Under the pieces are notes generated by a model, which searched no databases, had not been told where the DNA came from, and was given only the letters and a program-made list of their open reading frames with translations. From Aristolochia californica (taxonomy: Eukaryota; Streptophyta; Magnoliopsida; Piperales; Aristolochiaceae): a stretch of DNA of 64,000 bases. The stretch is from the NCBI GenBank assembly GCA_029961685.1, contig JARWKL010000008.1:30567619-30631618 (forward strand), in the 5' to 3' direction. Shown piece by piece: positions 34,401-49,400 of the stretch. The position numbers and the translations under genes were made by a program. Each line of letters starts with the position of its first letter. Position 1 is the stretch's first letter.

Positions 34401-37400
34401 GGAGTTCTAACTGATCCTAACATGCTTTAAATGTGGTGTCCATGCATGCCAGAAACATGTTGAGGATGCAAGTGGCCTAATGATGCCAAAAATCTCAAGG
34501 AGTAGAAAAAATCAAATCCTCAAGTGGTTGGATATTTTCCAGAGCCAAACAACCCACTTTTTGCCAATCCTTAAAAATCACAGACACTTTTTGGAATTAC
34601 CTCTCTCAGCATTTGTGGATGTTCAACTTTTCTTTTTCAGATCCAAACTTGAGTTTTCACTCTCCCATTTTTCTCGTAAACAAAAAAGACATGAGGCAAA
34701 ATAGATCGCATGAAAATGAAAATTTTAGAGTCCATGTATGCAAAAAAAAAAAATAGAAAACCTTAATAAATGTAAAAGTGAAGAAAATTATTTCACGCAC
34801 TATAAAAACGAACCCCAAGGTTTTGTTATCCATGTTTGGGAAATTCCACTAGTACAACCCCCTAATAATTAGCTTGGTGGAATTTTTTAGGAAAGGGACT
34901 TCTAACTGATCCTAACACGCTTTAAATGTGGTGTCCATGTATGCCAGAAACATGTTGAGGATGCAAGTGGCCTAATGATGCCAAAAATCTCAAGGAGTAG
35001 AAAGAATCAAATCCTCAAGTGGTTGGATATTTATTAGAGCCAAACAACCCACTTTTTGCCTATCCTTAAAAATCTCAGATACTTTTTGGAATTATCTCTC
35101 TCAGCATTTGTGGATGTTCAACTTTTGTTTTTTCAGATCCAAACTTGAGTTTTCACTCTCCCATTTTTCTCGTAAACAAAAAAGACATGAGGATAAATAG
35201 ATCGCAACAAAATAAAAATTTTAGAGTCCATGTGTGCAAACAAAAATTTGAAAACCATAATAAATGTAAAAGTAAAGAAAATTATTTCACGCACTATAAA
35301 AATGAACTCCAAGGTTTTGTTATCCATGTTTGCGAAATTCCACAAGTACAACCCCCTAATAATTAGTTTGGTGGAATTTTATAGGAAATGGACTTCTAAC
35401 TGATCTTAACATGCTTTAAATGTGGTGTCCATGCATGCCAGAAACAAGTTGAGGATGCAAGTGGCCTAATGATGCCAAAAATCTCAAGGAGTAGAAAAAA
35501 TCAAATCCTCAAGTTGTTGGATATATACCAGAGCCAAACAACCCACTTTTTGCCTATCCTTAAAAATCACAAACACTTTTTGGAATTATCTCTCTCAGCA
35601 TTTGTGGATGTTCAACTTTTCTTTTTCAGATCCAAACTTGAGTTTTCACTCTCCCATTTTTCTCGTAAACAAAAAAGACATGAGGATAAATAGATCGCAA
35701 CAAAATAAAAATTTTAGAGTCCATGTATCCAAAAAAAAAACTTGAAAACCATAATAAATGTAAAAGTGAAGAAAATTATTTCACGCACTATAAAAACAAA
35801 CTCCAAGATTTTGTTATCCATGTATGGGAAATTCCACAAGTACAACCCCCTAATAATTAGCTTGGTGGAATTTTATAGGAAAGGGACTTCTAACTGATCC
35901 TAACATGCATTAAATGTGGTGTCCGTGCATGCCAGAAACATGTTGAGGATGCAAGTGGCCTAATGATGCCAAAAATCTCAAGGAGTAGAAAAAATCAAAT
36001 CCTCAAGTGGTTGCATATTTACCAGAGCCAAACAACCCACTTTTTGCCTATCCTTCAAAATCACAGATACTTTTTGCAATTATCTCTCTCAGTATTTGTG
36101 GATGTTCAACTTTTTTTTTTTCAGATCCAAACTTGAGTTTTCACTCTCCCATTTTTCTCGTAAACAAAAACGATATAAGGCAAAATATATCGCAACAAAA
36201 TGAAAATTTTAGAGTCCATGTATGCAAAAAAAAAAAAATTGAAAACCATAATAAACGTAAAAGTGAAGAAAATTATTTCACGCACTATAAAAACGAACTC
36301 CATGGTTTTGTTATCCATGTTTGGGAAATTCCACTAGTACAACCCCCTAATAATTAGCTTGGTGGAATTTTTTAGGAAAGGGACTTCTAACTCATCCTAA
36401 CACGCTTTAAATGTGGTGTCCATGCATGCCAGAAACATGTTGAGGATGCAAGTGGCCTAATGACGCCAAAAATCTCAAGGAGTAGAAAAAATCAAATCCT
36501 CAAGTGGTTGGATATTTACCAGAGCCAAACAACCCACTTTTTGCCTATCCTTAAAAATCACAGACACTTTTTGGAATTATCTCTCTCAGTATTTGTGGAT
36601 GTTCAACTTTTTTTTTTCAGATCCAAACTTGAGTATTCACTCTCCCATTTTTCTCGTAAACAAAAACGATATAAGGCAAAATAGATCGCAACAAAATGAA
36701 AATTTTAGAGTCCATGTATACAAAAAAAAAATTGAAAACCATAATAAATGTAAAAGTGAAGAAAATTATTTCACGCACTACAAAAACAGACTCCAAGGTT
36801 TTGTTATCCTTGTATGGGAAATTCCACTAGTACAACCCCCTAATAATTATCTTGGTGGAATTTTATAGGAAAGGGACTTCTAACTGATCCTAACATGCTT
36901 TAAATGTGGTGTCCATGCATGCCAGAAACATGTTGAGGATGCAAGTGGCCTAATGATGCCAAAAATCTAAAGGAGTAGAAAAAATCAAATACTCAAGTGG
37001 TTGGATATTTACCTGAGCCAAACAACCCACTTTTTGATTATCCTTAAAAATCACAGATACTTTTTGGAATTATCTCTCTCCGTATTTGTGGATGTTCAAC
37101 TTTTTTTTTTCAGATCCAAACTTGAGTTTTCACTCTCCCATTTTTCTCGTAAACAAAAACGATATAAGGCAAAATAGATCGCAACAAAATGAAAATTTTA
37201 GAGTCCATGTATGCAAAAAAAAAATTTGAAAACCATAATAAACGTAAAAGTGAAGAAAATTATTTCACGCACTATAAAAACAAACTCCAAGGTTTTCTTA
37301 TCCATGTTTGGAAAATTCCACTAGTACAACCCCCTAATAATTAGCTTGGTGGAATTTTATAGGAAAGGGACTTCTAACAGATCCTAACATGCTTTAAATG

Positions 37401-40400
37401 TGGTGTCCATGCATGCCAGAAACATGTTGAGGATGCAAGTGGCCTAATGATGGCAAAAATCTCAAGGAGTAGAAAAAATCAAATCCTCAATTGGTTGGAT
37501 ATTGACCAGAGCCAAACAACCCACTTTTTGCCTATCCTTAAAAATCACACACACTTTTTGGAATTATCTCTATCAGCATTGTGGATGTTCAACTTTTTGT
37601 TTTCAGATCCAAACTTGAGTTTTCACTCTCCCATTTTTCTCGTAAACAAAAAAGACACGAGGCAAAATAGATCGCAACAAAATAAAAATTTTAGAGTCCA
37701 TGTATGCGAAAAAAAATTTGAAAACCATAATAAATGTAAAAGTGAAGAAAATTATTTCACGCACTATAAAAACAAACTCCAAGGTTTTGTTATCCATGTA
37801 TGGGAAATTCCACAAGTACAACCCCCTAATAATTAGCTTGGTGGAATTTTATAGGAAAGGGAGTTCTAACTGATCCTAACATGCTTTAAATGTGGTGTCC
37901 ATGCATGCCAGAAACATGTTGAGGATGCAAGTGGCCTAATGATGCCAAAAATCTCAAGGAGTAGAAAAAATCAAATCCTCAAGTGGTTGGATATTTTCCA
38001 GAGCCAAACAACCCACTTTTTGCCAATCCTTAAAAATCACAGACACTTTTTGGAATTACCTCTCTCAGCATTTGTGGATGTTCAACTTTTCTTTTTCAGA
38101 TCCAAACTTGAGTTTTCACTCTCCCATTTTTCTCGTAAACAAAAAAGACATGAGGCAAAATAGATCGCATGAAAATGAAAATTTTAGAGTCCATGTATGC
38201 AAAAAAAAAAAATAGAAAACCTTAATAAATGTAAAAGTGAAGAAAATTATTTCACGCACTATAAAAACGAACCCCAAGGTTTTGTTATCCATGTTTGGGA
38301 AATTCCACTAGTACAACCCCCTAATAATTAGCTTGGTGGAATTTTTTAGGAAAGGGACTTCTAACTGATCCTAACACGCTTTAAATGTGGTGTCCATGTA
38401 TGCCAGAAACATGTTGAGGATGCAAGTGGCCTAATGATGCCAAAAATCTCAAGGAGTAGAAAGAATCAAATCCTCAAGTGGTTGGATATTTATTAGAGCC
38501 AAACAACCCACTTTTTGCCTATCCTTAAAAATCTCAGATACTTTTTGGAATTATCTCTCTCAGCATTTGTGGATGTTCAACTTTTGTTTTTTCAGATCCA
38601 AACTTGAGTTTTCACTCTCCCATTTTTCTCGTAAACAAAAAAGACATGAGGATAAATAGATCGCAACAAAATAAAAATTTTAGAGTCCATGTGTGCAAAC
38701 AAAAATTTGAAAACCATAATAAATGTAAAAGTAAAGAAAATTATTTCACGCACTATAAAAATGAACTCCAAGGTTTTGTTATCCATGTTTGCGAAATTCC
38801 ACAAGTACAACCCCCTAATAATTAGTTTGGTGGAATTTTATAGGAAATGGACTTCTAACTGATCTTAACATGCTTTAAATGTGGTGTCCATGCATGCCAG
38901 AAACAAGTTGAGGATGCAAGTGGCCTAATGATGCCAAAAATCTCAAGGAGTAGAAAAAATCAAATCCTCAAGTTGTTGGATATATACCAGAGCCAAACAA
39001 CCCACTTTTTGCCTATCCTTAAAAATCACAAACACTTTTTGGAATTATCTCTCTCAGCATTTGTGGATGTTCAACTTTTCTTTTTCAGATCCAAACTTGA
39101 GTTTTCACTCTCCCATTTTTCTCGTAAACAAAAAAGACATGAGGATAAATAGATCGCAACAAAATAAAAATTTTAGAGTCCATGTATCCAAAAAAAAAAC
39201 TTGAAAACCATAATAAATGTAAAAGTGAAGAAAATTATTTCACGCACTATAAAAACAAACTCCAAGATTTTGTTATCCATGTATGGGAAATTCCACAAGT
39301 ACAACCCCCTAATAATTAGCTTGGTGGAATTTTATAGGAAAGGGACTTCTAACTGATCCTAACATGCATTAAATGTGGTGTCCGTGCATGCCAGAAACAT
39401 GTTGAGGATGCAAGTGGCCTAATGATGCCAAAAATCTCAAGGAGTAGAAAAAATCAAATCCTCAAGTGGTTGCATATTTACCAGAGCCAAACAACCCACT
39501 TTTTGCCTATCCTTCAAAATCACAGATACTTTTTGCAATTATCTCTCTCAGTATTTGTGGATGTTCAACTTTTTTTTTTTCAGATCCAAACTTGAGTTTT
39601 CACTCTCCCATTTTTCTCGTAAACAAAAACGATATAAGGCAAAATATATCGCAACAAAATGAAAATTTTAGAGTCCATGTATGCAAAAAAAAAAAAATTG
39701 AAAACCATAATAAACGTAAAAGTGAAGAAAATTATTTCACGCACTATAAAAACGAACTCCATGGTTTTGTTATCCATGTTTGGGAAATTCCACTAGTACA
39801 ACCCCCTAATAATTAGCTTGGTGGAATTTTTTAGGAAAGGGACTTCTAACTCATCCTAACACGCTTTAAATGTGGTGTCCATGCATGCCAGAAACATGTT
39901 GAGGATGCAAGTGGCCTAATGACGCCAAAAATCTCAAGGAGTAGAAAAAATCAAATCCTCAAGTGGTTGGATATTTACCAGAGCCAAACAACCCACTTTT
40001 TGCCTATCCTTAAAAATCACAGACACTTTTTGGAATTATCTCTCTCAGTATTTGTGGATGTTCAACTTTTTTTTTTCAGATCCAAACTTGAGTATTCACT
40101 CTCCCATTTTTCTCGTAAACAAAAACGATATAAGGCAAAATAGATCGCAACAAAATGAAAATTTTAGAGTCCATGTATACAAAAAAAAAATTGAAAACCA
40201 TAATAAATGTAAAAGTGAAGAAAATTATTTCACGCACTACAAAAACAGACTCCAAGGTTTTGTTATCCTTGTATGGGAAATTCCACTAGTACAACCCCCT
40301 AATAATTATCTTGGTGGAATTTTATAGGAAAGGGACTTCTAACTGATCCTAACATGCTTTAAATGTGGTGTCCATGCATGCCAGAAACATGTTGAGGATG

Positions 40401-43400
40401 CAAGTGGCCTAATGATGCCAAAAATCTAAAGGAGTAGAAAAAATCAAATACTCAAGTGGTTGGATATTTACCTGAGCCAAACAACCCACTTTTTGATTAT
40501 CCTTAAAAATCACAGATACTTTTTGGAATTATCTCTCTCCGTATTTGTGGATGTTCAACTTTTTTTTTTCAGATCCAAACTTGAGTTTTCACTCTCCCAT
40601 TTTTCTCGTAAACAAAAACGATATAAGGCAAAATAGATCGCAACAAAATGAAAATTTTAGAGTCCATGTATGCAAAAAAAAAATTTGAAAACCATAATAA
40701 ACGTAAAAGTGAAGAAAATTATTTCACGCACTATAAAAACAAACTCCAAGGTTTTCTTATCCATGTTTGGAAAATTCCACTAGTACAACCCCCTAATAAT
40801 TAGCTTGGTGGAATTTTATAGGAAAGGGACTTCTAACAGATCCTAACATGCTTTAAATGTGGTGTCCATGCATGCCAGAAACATGTTGAGGATGCAAGTG
40901 GCCTAATGATGGCAAAAATCTCAAGGAGTAGAAAAAATCAAATCCTCAATTGGTTGGATATTGACCAGAGCCAAACAACCCACTTTTTGCCTATCCTTAA
41001 AAATCACACACACTTTTTGGAATTATCTCTATCAGCATTGTGGATGTTCAACTTTTTGTTTTCAGATCCAAACTTGAGTTTTCACTCTCCCATTTTTCTC
41101 GTAAACAAAAAAGACACGAGGCAAAATAGATCGCAACAAAATAAAAATTTTAGAGTCCATGTATGCGAAAAAAAATTTGAAAACCATAATAAATGTAAAA
41201 GTGAAGAAAATTATTTCACGCACTATAAAAACAAACTCCAAGGTTTTGTTATCCATGTATGGGAAATTCCACAAGTACAACCCCCTAATAATTAGCTTGG
41301 TGGAATTTTATAGGAAAGGGAGTTCTAACTGATCCTAACATGCTTTAAATGTGGTGTCCATGCATGCCAGAAACATGTTGAGGATGCAAGTGGCCTAATG
41401 ATGCCAAAAATCTCAAGGAGTAGAAAAAATCAAATCCTCAAGTGGTTGGATATTTTCCAGAGCCAAACAACCCACTTTTTGCCAATCCTTAAAAATCACA
41501 GACACTTTTTGGAATTACCTCTCTCAGCATTTGTGGATGTTCAACTTTTCTTTTTCAGATCCAAACTTGAGTTTTCACTCTCCCATTTTTCTCGTAAACA
41601 AAAAAGACATGAGGCAAAATAGATCGCATGAAAATGAAAATTTTAGAGTCCATGTATGCAAAAAAAAAAAATAGAAAACCTTAATAAATGTAAAAGTGAA
41701 GAAAATTATTTCACGCACTATAAAAACGAACCCCAAGGTTTTGTTATCCATGTTTGGGAAATTCCACTAGTACAACCCCCTAATAATTAGCTTGGTGGAA
41801 TTTTTTAGGAAAGGGACTTCTAACTGATCCTAACACGCTTTAAATGTGGTGTCCATGTATGCCAGAAACATGTTGAGGATGCAAGTGGCCTAATGATGCC
41901 AAAAATCTCAAGGAGTAGAAAGAATCAAATCCTCAAGTGGTTGGATATTTATTAGAGCCAAACAACCCACTTTTTGCCTATCCTTAAAAATCTCAGATAC
42001 TTTTTGGAATTATCTCTCTCAGCATTTGTGGATGTTCAACTTTTGTTTTTTCAGATCCAAACTTGAGTTTTCACTCTCCCATTTTTCTCGTAAACAAAAA
42101 AGACATGAGGATAAATAGATCGCAACAAAATAAAAATTTTAGAGTCCATGTGTGCAAACAAAAATTTGAAAACCATAATAAATGTAAAAGTAAAGAAAAT
42201 TATTTCACGCACTATAAAAATGAACTCCAAGGTTTTGTTATCCATGTTTGCGAAATTCCACAAGTACAACCCCCTAATAATTAGTTTGGTGGAATTTTAT
42301 AGGAAATGGACTTCTAACTGATCTTAACATGCTTTAAATGTGGTGTCCATGCATGCCAGAAACAAGTTGAGGATGCAAGTGGCCTAATGATGCCAAAAAT
42401 CTCAAGGAGTAGAAAAAATCAAATCCTCAAGTTGTTGGATATATACCAGAGCCAAACAACCCACTTTTTGCCTATCCTTAAAAATCACAAACACTTTTTG
42501 GAATTATCTCTCTCAGCATTTGTGGATGTTCAACTTTTCTTTTTCAGATCCAAACTTGAGTTTTCACTCTCCCATTTTTCTCGTAAACAAAAAAGACATG
42601 AGGATAAATAGATCGCAACAAAATAAAAATTTTAGAGTCCATGTATCCAAAAAAAAAACTTGAAAACCATAATAAATGTAAAAGTGAAGAAAATTATTTC
42701 ACGCACTATAAAAACAAACTCCAAGATTTTGTTATCCATGTATGGGAAATTCCACAAGTACAACCCCCTAATAATTAGCTTGGTGGAATTTTATAGGAAA
42801 GGGACTTCTAACTGATCCTAACATGCATTAAATGTGGTGTCCGTGCATGCCAGAAACATGTTGAGGATGCAAGTGGCCTAATGATGCCAAAAATCTCAAG
42901 GAGTAGAAAAAATCAAATCCTCAAGTGGTTGCATATTTACCAGAGCCAAACAACCCACTTTTTGCCTATCCTTCAAAATCACAGATACTTTTTGCAATTA
43001 TCTCTCTCAGTATTTGTGGATGTTCAACTTTTTTTTTTTCAGATCCAAACTTGAGTTTTCACTCTCCCATTTTTCTCGTAAACAAAAACGATATAAGGCA
43101 AAATATATCGCAACAAAATGAAAATTTTAGAGTCCATGTATGCAAAAAAAAAAAAATTGAAAACCATAATAAACGTAAAAGTGAAGAAAATTATTTCACG
43201 CACTATAAAAACGAACTCCATGGTTTTGTTATCCATGTTTGGGAAATTCCACTAGTACAACCCCCTAATAATTAGCTTGGTGGAATTTTTTAGGAAAGGG
43301 ACTTCTAACTCATCCTAACACGCTTTAAATGTGGTGTCCATGCATGCCAGAAACATGTTGAGGATGCAAGTGGCCTAATGACGCCAAAAATCTCAAGGAG

Positions 43401-46400
43401 TAGAAAAAATCAAATCCTCAAGTGGTTGGATATTTACCAGAGCCAAACAACCCACTTTTTGCCTATCCTTAAAAATCACAGACACTTTTTGGAATTATCT
43501 CTCTCAGTATTTGTGGATGTTCAACTTTTTTTTTTCAGATCCAAACTTGAGTATTCACTCTCCCATTTTTCTCGTAAACAAAAACGATATAAGGCAAAAT
43601 AGATCGCAACAAAATGAAAATTTTAGAGTCCATGTATACAAAAAAAAAATTGAAAACCATAATAAATGTAAAAGTGAAGAAAATTATTTCACGCACTACA
43701 AAAACAGACTCCAAGGTTTTGTTATCCTTGTATGGGAAATTCCACTAGTACAACCCCCTAATAATTATCTTGGTGGAATTTTATAGGAAAGGGACTTCTA
43801 ACTGATCCTAACATGCTTTAAATGTGGTGTCCATGCATGCCAGAAACATGTTGAGGATGCAAGTGGCCTAATGATGCCAAAAATCTAAAGGAGTAGAAAA
43901 AATCAAATACTCAAGTGGTTGGATATTTACCTGAGCCAAACAACCCACTTTTTGATTATCCTTAAAAATCACAGATACTTTTTGGAATTATCTCTCTCCG
44001 TATTTGTGGATGTTCAACTTTTTTTTTTCAGATCCAAACTTGAGTTTTCACTCTCCCATTTTTCGCGTAAACAAAAACGATATAAGGCAAAATAGATCGC
44101 AACAAAATGAAAATTTTAGAGTCCATGTATGCAAAAAAAAAATTTGAAAACCATAATAAACGTAAAAGTGAAGAAAATTATTTCACGCACTATAAAAACA
44201 AACTCCAAGGTTTTCTTATCCATGTTTGGAAAATTCCACTAGTACAACCCCCTAATAATTAGCTTGGTGGAATTTTATAGGAAAGGGACTTCTAACAGAT
44301 CCTAACATGCTTTAAATGTGGTGTCCATGCATGCCAGAAACATGTTGAGGATGCAAGTGGCCTAATGATGGCAAAAATCTCAAGGAGTAGAAAAAATCAA
44401 ATCCTCAATTGGTTGGATATTGACCAGAGCCAAACAACCCACTTTTTGCCTATCCTTAAAAATCACACACACTTTTTGGAATTATCTCTATCAGCATTGT
44501 GGATGTTCAACTTTTTGTTTTCAGATCCAAACTTGAGTTTTCACTCTCCCATTTTTCTCGTAAACAAAAAAGACACGAGGCAAAATAGATCGCAACAAAA
44601 TAAAAATTTTAGAGTCCATGTATGCGAAAAAAAATTTGAAAACCATAATAAATGTAAAAGTGAAGAAAATTATTTCACGCACTATAAAAACAAACTCCAA
44701 GGTTTTGTTATCCATGTATGGGAAATTCCACAAGTACAACCCCCTAATAATTAGCTTGGTGGAATTTTATAGGAAAGGGAGTTCTAACTGATCCTAACAT
44801 GCTTTAAATGTGGTGTCCATGCATGCCAGAAACATGTTGAGGATGCAAGTGGCCTAATGATGCCAAAAATCTCAAGGAGTAGAAAAAATCAAATCCTCAA
44901 GTGGTTGGATATTTTCCAGAGCCAAACAACCCACTTTTTGCCAATCCTTAAAAATCACAGACACTTTTTGGAATTACCTCTCTCAGCATTTGTGGATGTT
45001 CAACTTTTCTTTTTCAGATCCAAACTTGAGTTTTCACTCTCCCATTTTTCTCGTAAACAAAAAAGACATGAGGCAAAATAGATCGCATGAAAATGAAAAT
45101 TTTAGAGTCCATGTATGCAAAAAAAAAAAATAGAAAACCTTAATAAATGTAAAAGTGAAGAAAATTATTTCACGCACTATAAAAACGAACCCCAAGGTTT
45201 TGTTATCCATGTTTGGGAAATTCCACTAGTACAACCCCCTAATAATTAGCTTGGTGGAATTTTTTAGGAAAGGGACTTCTAACTGATCCTAACACGCTTT
45301 AAATGTGGTGTCCATGTATGCCAGAAACATGTTGAGGATGCAAGTGGCCTAATGATGCCAAAAATCTCAAGGAGTAGAAAGAATCAAATCCTCAAGTGGT
45401 TGGATATTTATTAGAGCCAAACAACCCACTTTTTGCCTATCCTTAAAAATCTCAGATACTTTTTGGAATTATCTCTCTCAGCATTTGTGGATGTTCAACT
45501 TTTGTTTTTTCAGATCCAAACTTGAGTTTTCACTCTCCCATTTTTCTCGTAAACAAAAAAGACATGAGGATAAATAGATCGCAACAAAATAAAAATTTTA
45601 GAGTCCATGTGTGCAAACAAAAATTTGAAAACCATAATAAATGTAAAAGTAAAGAAAATTATTTCACGCACTATAAAAATGAACTCCAAGGTTTTGTTAT
45701 CCATGTTTGCGAAATTCCACAAGTACAACCCCCTAATAATTAGTTTGGTGGAATTTTATAGGAAATGGACTTCTAACTGATCTTAACATGCTTTAAATGT
45801 GGTGTCCATGCATGCCAGAAACAAGTTGAGGATGCAAGTGGCCTAATGATGCCAAAAATCTCAAGGAGTAGAAAAAATCAAATCCTCAAGTTGTTGGATA
45901 TATACCAGAGCCAAACAACCCACTTTTTGCCTATCCTTAAAAATCACAAACACTTTTTGGAATTATCTCTCTCAGCATTTGTGGATGTTCAACTTTTCTT
46001 TTTCAGATCCAAACTTGAGTTTTCACTCTCCCATTTTTCTCGTAAACAAAAAAGACATGAGGATAAATAGATCGCAACAAAATAAAAATTTTAGAGTCCA
46101 TGTATCCAAAAAAAAAACTTGAAAACCATAATAAATGTAAAAGTGAAGAAAATTATTTCACGCACTATAAAAACAAACTCCAAGATTTTGTTATCCATGT
46201 ATGGGAAATTCCACAAGTACAACCCCCTAATAATTAGCTTGGTGGAATTTTATAGGAAAGGGACTTCTAACTGATCCTAACATGCATTAAATGTGGTGTC
46301 CGTGCATGCCAGAAACATGTTGAGGATGCAAGTGGCCTAATGATGCCAAAAATCTCAAGGAGTAGAAAAAATCAAATCCTCAAGTGGTTGCATATTTACC

Positions 46401-49400
46401 AGAGCCAAACAACCCACTTTTTGCCTATCCTTCAAAATCACAGATACTTTTTGCAATTATCTCTCTCAGTATTTGTGGATGTTCAACTTTTTTTTTTTCA
46501 GATCCAAACTTGAGTTTTCACTCTCCCATTTTTCTCGTAAACAAAAACGATATAAGGCAAAATATATCGCAACAAAATGAAAATTTTAGAGTCCATGTAT
46601 GCAAAAAAAAAAAAATTGAAAACCATAATAAACGTAAAAGTGAAGAAAATTATTTCACGCACTATAAAAACGAACTCCATGGTTTTGTTATCCATGTTTG
46701 GGAAATTCCACTAGTACAACCCCCTAATAATTAGCTTGGTGGAATTTTTTAGGAAAGGGACTTCTAACTCATCCTAACACGCTTTAAATGTGGTGTCCAT
46801 GCATGCCAGAAACATGTTGAGGATGCAAGTGGCCTAATGACGCCAAAAATCTCAAGGAGTAGAAAAAATCAAATCCTCAAGTGGTTGGATATTTACCAGA
46901 GCCAAACAACCCACTTTTTGCCTATCCTTAAAAATCACAGACACTTTTTGGAATTATCTCTCTCAGTATTTGTGGATGTTCAACTTTTTTTTTTCAGATC
47001 CAAACTTGAGTATTCACTCTCCCATTTTTCTCGTAAACAAAAACGATATAAGGCAAAATAGATCGCAACAAAATGAAAATTTTAGAGTCCATGTATACAA
47101 AAAAAAAATTGAAAACCATAATAAATGTAAAAGTGAAGAAAATTATTTCACGCACTACAAAAACAGACTCCAAGGTTTTGTTATCCTTGTATGGGAAATT
47201 CCACTAGTACAACCCCCTAATAATTATCTTGGTGGAATTTTATAGGAAAGGGACTTCTAACTGATCCTAACATGCTTTAAATGTGGTGTCCATGCATGCC
47301 AGAAACATGTTGAGGATGCAAGTGGCCTAATGATGCCAAAAATCTAAAGGAGTAGAAAAAATCAAATACTCAAGTGGTTGGATATTTACCTGAGCCAAAC
47401 AACCCACTTTTTGATTATCCTTAAAAATCACAGATACTTTTTGGAATTATCTCTCTCCGTATTTGTGGATGTTCAACTTTTTTTTTTCAGATCCAAACTT
47501 GAGTTTTCACTCTCCCATTTTTCTCGTAAACAAAAACGATATAAGGCAAAATAGATCGCAACAAAATGAAAATTTTAGAGTCCATGTATGCAAAAAAAAA
47601 ATTTGAAAACCATAATAAACGTAAAAGTGAAGAAAATTATTTCACGCACTATAAAAACAAACTCCAAGGTTTTCTTATCCATGTTTGGAAAATTCCACTA
47701 GTACAACCCCCTAATAATTAGCTTGGTGGAATTTTATAGGAAAGGGACTTCTAACAGATCCTAACATGCTTTAAATGTGGTGTCCATGCATGCCAGAAAC
47801 ATGTTGAGGATGCAAGTGGCCTAATGATGGCAAAAATCTCAAGGAGTAGAAAAAATCAAATCCTCAATTGGTTGGATATTGACCAGAGCCAAACAACCCA
47901 CTTTTTGCCTATCCTTAAAAATCACACACACTTTTTGGAATTATCTCTATCAGCATTGTGGATGTTCAACTTTTTGTTTTCAGATCCAAACTTGAGTTTT
48001 CACTCTCCCATTTTTCTCGTAAACAAAAAAGACACGAGGCAAAATAGATCGCAACAAAATAAAAATTTTAGAGTCCATGTATGCGAAAAAAAATTTGAAA
48101 ACCATAATAAATGTAAAAGTGAAGAAAATTATTTCACGCACTATAAAAACAAACTCCAAGGTTTTGTTATCCATGTATGGGAAATTCCACAAGTACAACC
48201 CCCTAATAATTAGCTTGGTGGAATTTTATAGGAAAGGGAGTTCTAACTGATCCTAACATGCTTTAAATGTGGTGTCCATGCATGCCAGAAACATGTTGAG
48301 GATGCAAGTGGCCTAATGATGCCAAAAATCTCAAGGAGTAGAAAAAATCAAATCCTCAAGTGGTTGGATATTTTCCAGAGCCAAACAACCCACTTTTTGC
48401 CAATCCTTAAAAATCACAGACACTTTTTGGAATTACCTCTCTCAGCATTTGTGGATGTTCAACTTTTCTTTTTCAGATCCAAACTTGAGTTTTCACTCTC
48501 CCATTTTTCTCGTAAACAAAAAAGACATGAGGCAAAATAGATCGCATGAAAATGAAAATTTTAGAGTCCATGTATGCAAAAAAAAAAAATAGAAAACCTT
48601 AATAAATGTAAAAGTGAAGAAAATTATTTCACGCACTATAAAAACGAACCCCAAGGTTTTGTTATCCATGTTTGGGAAATTCCACTAGTACAACCCCCTA
48701 ATAATTAGCTTGGTGGAATTTTTTAGGAAAGGGACTTCTAACTGATCCTAACACGCTTTAAATGTGGTGTCCATGTATGCCAGAAACATGTTGAGGATGC
48801 AAGTGGCCTAATGATGCCAAAAATCTCAAGGAGTAGAAAGAATCAAATCCTCAAGTGGTTGGATATTTATTAGAGCCAAACAACCCACTTTTTGCCTATC
48901 CTTAAAAATCTCAGATACTTTTTGGAATTATCTCTCTCAGCATTTGTGGATGTTCAACTTTTGTTTTTTCAGATCCAAACTTGAGTTTTCACTCTCCCAT
49001 TTTTCTCGTAAACAAAAAAGACATGAGGATAAATAGATCGCAACAAAATAAAAATTTTAGAGTCCATGTGTGCAAACAAAAATTTGAAAACCATAATAAA
49101 TGTAAAAGTAAAGAAAATTATTTCACGCACTATAAAAATGAACTCCAAGGTTTTGTTATCCATGTTTGCGAAATTCCACAAGTACAACCCCCTAATAATT
49201 AGTTTGGTGGAATTTTATAGGAAATGGACTTCTAACTGATCTTAACATGCTTTAAATGTGGTGTCCATGCATGCCAGAAACAAGTTGAGGATGCAAGTGG
49301 CCTAATGATGCCAAAAATCTCAAGGAGTAGAAAAAATCAAATCCTCAAGTTGTTGGATATATACCAGAGCCAAACAACCCACTTTTTGCCTATCCTTAAA